Shown piece after piece: positions 55,051 to 64,000 of a stretch of DNA of 64,000 nucleotides. This DNA comes from Setaria digitata. Taxonomy: Eukaryota; Nematoda; Chromadorea; Rhabditida; Setariidae. A program made the translations under genes and the position numbers. The stretch covers positions 1-64,000 of the forward strand of contig RCAB01000091.1 in assembly GCA_003640385.1 (NCBI GenBank). The letters are read 5' to 3'. Within the stretch, counting starts at the first letter, position 1, and every line of letters starts with the position of its first letter. A model generated the notes under the pieces. The model searched no databases and was not told the DNA's origin. It worked only from the letters and a program-made list of their open reading frames with translations.

Positions 55051-58011
55051 ATGTGGACCCTCTTATCATTGCTATCGCTGATAACAATATATAGGTTATC
55101 ATTACTAACACAAGCAGCAAATGGACCTGTACAAAGACGTTTTGAGTACAAGCATAGCTTTCGGGCCCCTGATTTATCTTTACATGACGGTAGTATACCA
55201 TTCTGGACTATTACTGGGGACGCAGTAGCTTCCAATGAACAACTTCGATTAGCACCATCTATGAGGAGTCGTAGAGGTAAGTCTGGTTTATTCATCGATT
55301 GCTTTGGTGAGTGGGAAGGAGTGGAAATTTTCTTAATTACGGACATTTTTGAGATATAATGTATTTTTGAACGGAGTTTGAATTATAGCTAGTTGATTTT
55401 GTAGGGCTTGCATGGAACAAACGTGTGATGGCTGAATCAGATCACTTTGAAATTCAAGTTGCCTTCCGAGTAACTGGACAGGGTCGAATTGGAGCTGATG
55501 GTATTGCTGTCTGGTATACTGCTCAACAACCTATCCTTGGTCCTGTAAGTGAACTCGTTTGCAGTCACTGTATTTTAGTCATTCTTAATAGTTGACAGAT
55601 CTCACACATTTAGTTATGGACTTAATTGTCTTTCATAAAAGTGACTGCACCGTTATTACCGGAATAAGTTTCATTAATGTGATAGTTGTTTAGTCACTAA
55701 AATTCTGCTTCTTCATTCATTCGGAAGCGATTGTTTGCTGCAGTTATTATTGTTCACTTTATTTTGGAACTCCTTTGCAAACGATGTTCCATTTGTATTG
55801 CAGGTATTTGGTGCAAATGATTATTGGACAGGAATGGGACTTTTCCTAGATTCATTTGATAACGATGCCCAGAAAAATAATCCATTCGTAGCGTTAATGA
55901 TTAACGATGGCACAAGGCAGTACGATCATCAGACTGATGGCTCGCAACAAATACTTTCAGGTGGATTCTCTCTCAAACTTGATTTCTGGAAAAAACTGTT
56001 TCTGTAGAAATGATTACCATTTTATTGATTATACAAACATAAGATAGAATGGAAATGAGATTTTGGAAACTTTTCCATCCAAAACCTTAAACTTTTTCAG
56101 GCTGTCAAAAAGATTTTCGTAACAAACCATATCCAGTGCGTTTGAAGATTGAATATGCGCACAATGTTCTTATTGTATCGTTATCTGATGGTCTTCAGGC
56201 TTCTCCACGTTATGAATTGTGTATTCGCTCTGAAAATATATTTCTTCCAAAGAATGGGTATTTCGGTATGTAGTACAGATGAATATCAATAAATTCATTT
56301 TATCGAGTTAGTGAAATATTGAAAAATATATATTTCAAAATTCCAATAAGAAATTATTATTCCTTCTCGTGAGAAGCACGAAATGTCTCCTGATTTTTAG
56401 GTATTTCCGCTGCCACTGGTGGTTTAGCGGATGATCATGATATTATTGAATATAGCGTATTTTCATTATATACTGATAGGACACCATCGCCTTCAGCTCT
56501 TCCACAGGAAGAAAAACAAAAATATGATGCCGAATTTGAACTACAAATGAAAGAATATGAAAAACAACGACAAAAGTAGGAATGTTTTACATAAAATCTT
56601 TGACTCGTCAAAATGATTGTGTCCGTTGAATACCTCTTTGTCATGTCGTAATTTATGCTGTTCCAATGGACGGAAATGGAATAAATAAACGCTGTTTTTT
56701 AGATTTAAGGAGCAACATCCAGAAAAGGTAAAACCGGACACGCTGGAGGAAGAAATAGCCCAAATATACGAAGATACATCCCAAAGAGAACTGAGGATGA
56801 TTTTTGAAATGCAAACCAATATTCATCAAATCCTCCAACTTCTAGAAGGCCGCTTACAAGATATAAGGTTTCTTTTCTATTGAATATTGCCTCCGTGTAC
56901 GAAATTATTTGGATAAAATATTAAAAAACCACGCCAACATCAAAACATTGGTTTTAGTCAACAACAGAATATCCAGTCCTCATACATTCAGCAATGTGCA
57001 GCCAAAGCTGCTGGAGCTGGGCCTGCTGGATCAGGCGAAGTGGCTCTAGGTCCTGGAGGCTTTCAGCAGCATGAGAAAAATGAAGCATTGCAGGTCAGTG
57101 TTTGATAACTTTCTCCAATGTAATCTCGTCACTTGGTTCTAAGCAGGTTAGAAAACATCTATAGATTTCTTTATAGTCTCTGCGGGATTTAACATCGAAT
57201 GTTCGAGATATGAAGAGCTATGTAAATGAAATATTTACTCGCACGCATAATCTCGAGCAGAAAATGAGCGCTGGTAATGTGGTAGGATCTTCATCCGGTG
57301 GCGCACCTGATCCTGCTTTACGGTCTCTCATTGAAACAATACAAAACGATGTGCGACAAATTAGAACAACACAACTTGGGACGGTAATTATCACTTCGAT
57401 GTTGCTAGAATTACAGAAACATGAAATACCACCACCTTCCGTCCACTCAGATATTTTTCAATGAAATTTTGAATAAATTTCAGATTTCAATAAATTTCAT
57501 AAGTTTTCATGCACGGGAATAACTGTGATTTGGCACGTTTCCTTAGGGCACATCATTTGCTTGCCCTCCAAATAATTCCTCAAATGTTTCGCGTCCTCTA
57601 TCCTTCCTACCACTTCCTCTTACTTCCCACTTCCCTCCCTTCAAACACTAATTATTTTCATTTCTATTTACTAAGTAGTGCTAACATGATATTCTGCTAA
57701 TGTTCGTTTATTACCGACTTTCATTTCTTCCTCAGCCAAGTGCACAAGTTGCCGATGGCAGTTGCTCAAATGTATCCTGTCTGTCGCCGCCACTTTTCCT
57801 GTCTATTATCTTAGCGCAGAGTACAATTATTATCGTCATTTTATGGATAAGGCAAGTTTTTTCAAATATCTATTTTTAATGCATATTCATTCAAGTGAAG
57901 AGCGATTTTATATTTCTCAACATTTATCACTTTAAAGAAATGTTCGCTTTGCGATATTTCCAGATTGCTTGTCATTTCAGGGGCAAACCGGAAAAGGCTA
58001 AATTTTATTGA
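55051..58011 (+). CDS. ile-1: ERGIC-53/LMAN1-type L-type lectin cargo receptor
   Basis: ERGIC-53 is a mannose-binding receptor cycling between ER and Golgi that exports glycoproteins. Ten exons (55051-55276, 55405-55544, 55804-55960, 56101-56265, 56401-56575, 56703-56867, 56958-57093, 57177-57383, 57736-57851, 57981-58011) join to 505 codons plus stop; human LMAN1 has 510. There is a signal peptide (MWTLLSLLSLITIYRLSLL), then the lectin domain with FEYKHSFR, GIAVWYT, the Ca/sugar site FLDSFDND and YDHQ, and SAATGGLADDHD. Cysteines in GCQKDFRN and YELC form the lectin disulfide. The coiled-coil stalk follows, then two cysteines before one transmembrane helix (SIILAQSTIIIVILW). The tail ends KAKFY, a KXKXX retrieval signal with aromatic ending. 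Reaching it requires a GC-AG last intron. Confidence 0.95.
57852..57853 (+). promoter_or_regulatory. GC splice donor in ERGIC-53
   Basis: The donor reads AAG then GCAAGT, the textbook strong context for a GC donor. Splicing to the tttcag at 57975-57980 restores the phase and gives a dilysine-type C-terminus; reading through instead ends nine residues later without a retrieval signal. Confidence 0.8.
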
Positions 58012-58590
58012 TCAGATTTGTTTGTCTGTTTCGGGTGAAGTAGGTTTTTTCGAAGGTTTTAAACGACCAGTATATTTCCATGTTGTGTTACATTCATCTT
58101 CTTATACTTTCTGAGAAAAAGAAGGCAGCCCAACCAGTATTAATGTATACAGTTTTGATTGCCAGATCAGCAGATTACTGTGTGAACTCATTCTGCCTTC
58201 TTTTTAGTTTTGTTATTGGTTTATTCAACATTGCCAGAGGTTGTGATAATTATTAAATAAATTGGCAGTCTGTTGCCTCGTAACATAAATTATTATTTCT
58301 AAATTCTTTTTTTTTTTTACACTCTATAAATCTGATAGGTTGCTATTTGAAATCTAATTTTTATAAAGATTCGATGAATTGTCAAAATAAATTGTATTTC
58401 TCCGAAATAGTGCAGACCGAGAATTTTCTCTTCGCTTTGCTGTTACTCTATGACGTTGGTTCAGATGAACTACCAGTAGAAAACACACTATACGATTTCC
58501 GCACTGGAAGATTTAGTGACTGCTGTCTACGTCATAAATTATTATTGAAATGCTAATGAGATGTATAAGGGGTGTTTACTTCTAACAAAA
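58012..58590. other. Convergent 3' flanks of ERGIC-53 and FDPS
   Basis: About 580 bp between two converging stop codons. AATAAA at 58256-58261 on the plus strand is the likely ERGIC-53 poly(A) signal. The 69-codon open frame at 58347-58556 has no support. Confidence 0.65.
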
Positions 58591-60734
58591 TTAAACAATT
58601 TGGATTTGTGGGAGCCCAGCATTGACTAAATCACTAACTGATTGTCGTAAGACTGGCCTGAGATCTATCATCGGAAAATGGTCGATATCATTGAGAATTC
58701 TAATCGCACATATTTCACGAAATGCGAGGAAATCATCCGCGACCCTTAAGTATTCCAGAATGTCTTTCAACTTTTGTTCCGAAACAATGTTTGGTTTGCC
58801 AAAATTCTCCTGAAAAATTTCGAAAAAGTAGTTTTTTCTTGTTTGATTTTTTTTGCTAATTGAATTTAGAACACAATTCCGATAACCAAAAAATACTGTT
58901 ACCCGGAAATCCACCATGAAGTTTGGTTCATTTGCCAGTTTCTCTAGTGCCTTACAGGTGACCCATGTACATTTTGCTCTCTTCAAATCACTTCCAACTT
59001 TACCCATCACCAACTCATCACCAAAACAATCCATGTAATCGTCCTAAAGAGCTATAGGCTAGTTACAAATGAAAAATTAGACAAGGACAGTTATGAGAAA
59101 ATCAGACGAAAGAAAAAGAGACGAAAAATTAAAAAAAATTAGGCGACAATTATACGCCGTGTTGAAATTTTGGTAATACAGTGATTTAAGTTTACAAAGA
59201 ACTACTATATAAAAATTGACAACGCAAATAATAGGGAACTTTCTAACAATCCTAACAACAGAATTCGATCTTTTAAAGTGATTTGCTTCCTCCTCAGCTT
59301 TTGAATTTGGTAAAAAAAATGCCTTAGACTGGAAGAGATAACCAAGCAAAAAAAAAATGCCTTAGACTGGAAGAGATAACCAAGCTCATATGCGATTCGT
59401 TTCATAGGTTCAATCACTAATGGTTGAGCAGCAAACAGAGCTGCGATCTGCAGAGGTGTAAAATAAGTATAATGCGATGTCTTGTGCTGTGTTATCGTCC
59501 GATATCTGAAAGCCGACCACCAAAAATAATGGAAAATCTAATGTAATTAAATAGTCTATTAATTCCTTAACATATGAAGTATGAAATAACCTTTGCCAAG
59601 TGCAGTCGTCAACCCCCTTGGTATTGCCGTCAAGTATTTGTCCAAGTACCGTAACACGTCGAGCCTTAAAAATACATTCATAAAGGATTTTTGACTTTCT
59701 GAGGAAAAGAGAAATAAAACTTTAAGCTAATAGCCCCATAAACATTCTGAAATTCGAAAACATTATGTGAGTTCTTTCGAAAGTATTTAGTATCTGAAAA
59801 TACTAAATAACTGGAAAGTTGATAAAATTTAGATTACTTCATCAAAGGCATCCTTAACTGCAGCTGGAACTCGATTACTGCGTAAAATGTACGATACTAT
59901 GCAGTCCAGCAATAATCCGTCATTGATACCATTCATTCCTATCCCCTCCTGAAAACCTTTCAAAAACAAATTCATTGGAACAAATAGTATACACTTTTCC
60001 TTACATCACAAAAAAAAAAATACTCATTATGCAAATATCACATAGCGGTGCTGAAACACATTCGGAATCACATAAAGTTTTAGCTTTAGTGAAGAGATCA
60101 TGCAGAATAGCAAACTTAGTGACTTCAAATTCTTCTTTCAAGACTTTGCGACATGACATAAATAAATCTCAAAAGAATAAGTCCCAACAATTAGTCTATT
60201 AAACAAAAGGAAAAATAACAGACCAATCGATGCCAGCACGGCTTGCCTCTTCTGTTAATCCCTTCATCCATTACATCATCTTCGATGAGAAAAAAGCTCT
60301 GAAGAAGTTCTAAACATGCTGCCGTATTTGTCACCACTTCCAAGCGTCCTTTATCCTGATGCCCACCAAGTGCCTTATAAGCGGTCAACAGTAATATACT
60401 TCGTTTATATTTGCCACCACAAACTGAGTGGTCGAACAACTGTACTGATAAAACAATCACTTAACAAAACCTACAGTCCATAGACCATTTAAAAGGGTTC
60501 ATAGAAAAGCTACAATTTCAATTCAAATATGTTTTCTTTCAGCACTTTTGCTAAGAATACAACGCAAACAATGAGTACCACTTTCAAAAGAGATCCGCAA
60601 TCACAAGCAAACCTTACCTTATCAATTCGATCTATGACGCATTTCGCCTCACGTTCTTGAAGACCAGTGAAGAACTTCTGAACGACAGTTCGCTTAATAC
60701 CTTTTATAGCATCAACAATCTGTTTCCTACACAT
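58591..60734 (-). CDS. fdps-1: Farnesyl diphosphate synthase
   Basis: FDPS condenses IPP with DMAPP and GPP to farnesyl diphosphate, the precursor for prenylation, dolichol and ubiquinone. Seven exons (60618-60734, 60224-60439, 59838-59948, 59591-59664, 59361-59505, 58903-59043, 58591-58809) join to 340 codons plus stop. The start is the ATG of [12 protein letters not shown], one base after a ttgcag acceptor. Motifs are GGKYKRS, the first aspartate-rich site DDVMD followed by [20 protein letters not shown], and the second site DDYMDCFGD. Two Phe at positions -5 and -4 before the first Asp (SFFLIEDD) are the known chain-length gate for a C15 product. The fifth exon ends at a GC donor inside a 38-bp tandem duplication. 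Confidence 0.95.
59312..59385. repeat. 38-bp tandem duplication across the end of FDPS exon 5
   Basis: Copies at 59312-59347 and 59348-59385 share tgccttagactggaagagat and the following bases, differing only in the length of the A-run (8 against 10). On the minus strand the first-read copy supplies the last codons and GC donor of exon 5; the second repeats both inside the intron. The shift of 38 is not a multiple of three. Confidence 0.93.
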
Positions 60735-60750
60735 ACTGCAAGAATTCTTC
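60735..60750 (-). promoter_or_regulatory. Probable trans-splice acceptor directly before the FDPS start
   Basis: The minus strand reads ttcttgcag, one T, then ATG. The open frame continues upstream without an ATG, so this acceptor decides the start. Confidence 0.65.
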
Positions 60751-61653
60751 CCAGTAATGTGCCCACAAGTCAACTCAAACACATGAAATGTATTAAGAAA
60801 TTACGAAGCATATAATAACTGTCATCTTAAGTATTTCAGAAATGTTAAGCCGTCCAAAATAAAAGTACTCGAAATACCCTCCAGCAATTTCTAACATGTG
60901 TAAAATTCAGACTCAAAATACATATTTAATATGAAAACTAATGGTGGATTCATCTCATAGCAGTAAAAGCTTTATAAGTCATCATAAATCAATAAGTGTA
61001 GTTAGCGAAAAGAAACCAGCAAATTAAAAAGTACCCTTAAAAGAGAGCAACGGTATACATATGAGACGTAGTACAAATGTCACATGGTGAAAACAAAGTA
61101 ATAATGGTACCATGAATAAATCTTTACAATAGATAGATCAAATATTAAATGCAGAGGAATGGAATACAAAATAATGGTCTAAGCGTTATGGTTATGCATT
61201 AAGCAGCAATGTCTGGACTGGGATCAGTAATCGAATAACAAAACTCCAGACAACACAACATTGTTGTTATTCAACACGGCATAAAATAAATACAGATTAG
61301 CATTTGCTTTAACATATTACAAATAAATACAAATTTGACTCAAATATTAGACAAGGAAAGTGCCATATCTACTTGTCCTTCTATTTCTTGAATCCTATCA
61401 TTAGTGTTTTGATGCTTCCACATCTAAAACCTAATCTGAACAATCAGTATGGTACGTATTATCTATTATACTGACACTGTAACGCAGTACTGAACAACTG
61501 AATACAAAAGCTAATTTCCAGAAGCTTCAAAAGTGCAGCACAGAAAACATGAAGGGAAATTATTCAGATAATGGTAACAGAAACAAAAATTTAAGTTATA
61601 CTGCTTAATTATTCAAATAAAAAGATATATTGCTACCATACGGCCTATTTTAA
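60751..61653. other. Spacer between WAVE and FDPS
   Basis: About 900 bp between the WAVE stop codon and the FDPS acceptor, both genes on the minus strand. AT-rich, no gene. It presumably holds the WAVE 3' untranslated region. Confidence 0.6.
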
Positions 61654-63603
61654 CTAGTCCCACTCTTCATCATCATCAGTTGGAGATTCACTATTACTAT
61701 CGGAATGTCCCAGAATATGCTCCATCCTACGACGCAATATGGCTGCAACATCGTTCGTTTCTGCAGCTGCCTTTTCTTCTGCTGCTTGTTCTTTCCTTTG
61801 CACCTAAAAATCACACCGAAAAATCCAAAATTCATAAGCAATAAAGGCAAGTGTTAAGTTGCACTGCAGAACTACCTCACTTACCTGTTTGAGCTTTATG
61901 CCAGACTGTATTTCAGCCAGTAAATTTGAATGTGTATCAGATCCTTGCGCGGTGGAAGTCTCGTTTTTCATTTCTTCCTTATTAGTAAAAGATGCAACAA
62001 CCACAGGCACTTGTGCAGTAGTTACGGAGGTGGTAGGTGGTGGTGGTGGAGGGGGCGGTGGTGGTGGTGGTGGAGGGGGCGGTGGAACAGAATTAGAGGA
62101 CGGGGCAACATACTGCATTGCGGGTGGAGTGGGCATCTGACAAACTAGAGAGGTATGCATGAGGGGGGGCGGTGGTGGAGGAAGGTCATCTTCCAGAAGA
62201 GAATCGTCTTGCAAGTCAATATCGGCTAACTGATCAACTATTTGGTTTTCGGCCAAAACATCTGATGAATCCTAGAATTTGACATGCTTCGAGAGGCAAA
62301 ATAAATGTTTAATAAGTGAATGGCAATAAATTCATCCCAAGCAAACAGTCCCATCAACTTTTAATGTTTCCTAAGACCTTAAAAAAACTTACCTCTCTGA
62401 TAGGTGAAGAAAAAGGGGCAACTGAAGCAGTATTCGGTATCTTTGCGGTGTAACCATTACTAGCCGGCACGCTCATCCCAGCTGGAACGCGAATTTGGTC
62501 GACGTGTACTATTTGTGGCGCCTGATATTCCGCCGGAAAATGCAGCATATCTGTTGGGCGTTGTTGTGATAAAGAATATCTAAAAATCTAATGAAAAACG
62601 TAGCAGAAGTGACAACATTCGTATTAAGGACCAAAATCGGAACATAAGAAAGAAAAACAAGGAAATAAGATAGGAACAGCCTAACTTCGGGATAGGATCT
62701 CTCCCAACATTATTTGCCATGGGCTGACGAAGACGTTTCTTTCTTGGACTTTTATTTTCAGCTAGAGATCTAATAGAACGTCCACGGCGTCCATCACCAA
62801 CATCTTTTAGCATCTCTTGTCTCCATAAATCGAAGAAATATGACGGATCAGTGTAATACCTACAACATATATTTTATTAATTCAACACCAACAAAATAAA
62901 TTCAAGGTTTTTATCGTCTACAAATAATATCAAATGCAAGTCATTTCCGTATTCAACCTTATCACTGAAAGAGAAAACGTCTACACAACTAACCTAAGTG
63001 CATTCTTCTTATCATCTCTGTAAGGATTCAGAGCATCTAGATTGGGAGGTGGATCACAGGCAGCATAACATTCTGCTAAAGCTGAGGGCAGTGTCTGGCG
63101 ATCCAATGTATGCTGATCGATTAAACAGCTACTTTTAAATGGTTTTCGCATATGTAAGTCTTCGAGTGGTACTGGAAAATGGTCCCGATATTATCACAAA
63201 TACACATAATGTTGGAATAGTAACAACACTATGGAAGCAGTATCTTATGAAATCAGTAATAACATATTTCCATTCATTTTCTAAACTGTGTTCTTATCAA
63301 TCTAATCACTTAACCTACAAAAGTCAGAGAACCTTGTTCTTGTGTGTAGTCCAATTGTGCCACTTTATGTGTCAGTCTCTCAATCCTCTGTGACAAAGTA
63401 TTTGTTTTATGGTCCAATTTTATGGCTTCGTGATAAACTTCACCAAAAATATGTTCAGCATGCCGGCTTAGCGAACTCAGTTGTCGAATTAGGTTAGCTA
63501 AGGTACCATTGGCAACGCATTCCAATTCATCTTGTTGTATCGATGACGGCAAACGATGGAGACTCACGGCAACCGGTGAGATAGCACGCCTCGTCAGAGG
63601 CAT
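61654..63603 (-). CDS. wve-1: WAVE/SCAR actin-nucleation promoting factor
   Basis: WAVE sits in the WAVE regulatory complex and, when Rac activates it, stimulates Arp2/3 branched-actin assembly. Six exons (63333-63603, 62994-63171, 62686-62859, 62393-62579, 61885-62271, 61654-61803) join to 448 codons plus stop, shorter than the 500-560 of vertebrate WASFs. The WAVE homology domain is residues 1 to about 170 (MPLTRRAISP, LANLIRQLSSLS, the HMRKPF stretch, DPSYFFDLW). A basic region follows (RKKRLRQP), then a proline-rich region with a 17-proline run. The VCA end has a WH2 motif (LLAEIQSGIKLKQV), a connector (AAILRRRMEHIL) and an acidic tail ending DDDEEWD with the essential Trp. The ATG directly follows a ttcag acceptor. 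Confidence 0.95.
62034..62086. repeat. Purine-rich GGT/GGA tract encoding polyproline
   Basis: On the plus strand this is a near-continuous GGTGGTGGAGGGGGCGGT pattern, the complement of 17 consecutive proline codons of WAVE. It is unstable in length and could form G-quadruplexes on the non-template strand side. The plus-strand frames through it (glycine- or tryptophan-rich) are shadows. Confidence 0.85.
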
Positions 63604-63615
63604 CTGAAACAGACG
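63604..63615 (-). promoter_or_regulatory. Acceptor abutting the WAVE start codon
   Basis: The minus strand reads gtctgtttcag followed immediately by ATG. Either a spliced leader is added here or a 5' untranslated exon lies upstream. Confidence 0.6.
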
Positions 63616-64000
63616 TCAAACTTAGAGTTTTATTAGTTTCTGACTTTTCCAACCAGTAACTTTCCCTCAAGATAATACTCTCCGGACTACCCTAGTGGTG
63701 CGATAGTACAGTATCCCCGAGTTATCCTGGAACAACCAGCTAATACAGTGAATCAACCACCTTGGGAAACAAGTCAAGAATACCTCCAGAAGGAGTACGC
63801 AGAGTGAGATGCCACAGCATTGTAGCGAGTGGGCTTAGATCTGGGTCGCTACAGTAGTTGGGGTTTCTGGGGAAACTCAGATGGCGAACAGGAAGCGCCT
63901 GTGGCATGTAGGTACTTCGCGTTTCTCGGGCACTTGTCAAGTTGGGAAATGTGAGATACAGAAATCCCGGGATACTCTCAGCTCTATGTTTCACTGCCAC
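63616..64000. other. Upstream of WAVE, GC-richer block with an edge-open frame
   Basis: The last 350 bp are clearly less AT-rich than the rest. The minus strand is open for 86 codons from the right edge to 63740, with a proline- and arginine-rich product I do not recognise. It could be a dispersed repeat, a 5' exon or chance. Confidence 0.4.

Noticed and set aside
60618..60782. Longer FDPS N-terminus starting at 60782
   Set aside because: That codon is GTG. The first in-frame ATG (60734) lies one base after a good acceptor.
61859..62148. Plus-strand glycine- and tryptophan-rich open frames
   Set aside because: They are antisense shadows of the WAVE polyproline exon.

Overview
The window reads as nuclear DNA of a nematode, most likely a spirurid or filarial parasite (an inference). 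It is AT-rich. Genes are split into many small exons with short AT-rich introns. Several start codons sit 0 to about 16 bases after a polypyrimidine-AG site that has no visible 5' exon, as expected for spliced-leader addition. All named proteins are closest in my memory to animal families with known C. elegans members (talin, rab-11.1, rpl-7, ate-1, ile-1, fdps-1, wve-1). No mobile element with a coding region, no CRISPR array and no bacterial-type operon was seen.

Layout: 1-18277 (minus) is talin, 39 exons that join in frame into 2,435 codons; the extreme C-terminus lies beyond the left edge. 18278-24763 has no gene I can support. 24764-30324 (minus) is a four-exon gene for a small secreted-then-anchored membrane protein of no family I recognise. 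32530-32600 (minus) is tRNA-Glu(CTC), next to an assembly-type duplication joined by one N. 34191-36315 (minus) is Rab11 and 38401-39896 (plus) is ribosomal protein L7, arranged head to head. 40316-43603 (minus) is an 11-exon aromatic amino acid decarboxylase. 45163-45567 (plus) is a small hypothetical gene. 46029-47875 (minus) holds COX19 and two very small membrane proteins. 48363-49624 (plus) is mitoribosomal protein mL64 (GADD45GIP1/CRIF1), followed 152 bp later by arginyltransferase ATE1 (49777-52981), an operon-like arrangement. 55051-58011 (plus) is the cargo lectin ERGIC-53. 58591-60734 (minus) is farnesyl diphosphate synthase, and 61654-63603 (minus) is WAVE/SCAR.

The genes are mainly housekeeping: adhesion and actin (talin, WAVE), membrane traffic (Rab11, ERGIC-53), translation (RPL7, mL64, tRNA), the mitochondrial respiratory chain (COX19), N-degron tagging (ATE1), isoprenoids (FDPS) and biogenic amine synthesis. 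They do not form one pathway. The observations most worth following are a pair of same-length, same-phase, homologous 64-bp exons in ate-1 placed between its two cysteine pairs (mutually exclusive splicing), three inferred GC-AG introns, a 38-bp tandem duplication that copies the exon end and GC donor of fdps-1, and the unrecognised membrane protein gene. Exon joins were derived by eye from splice signals, frame and family alignment from memory; none was tested against transcripts.
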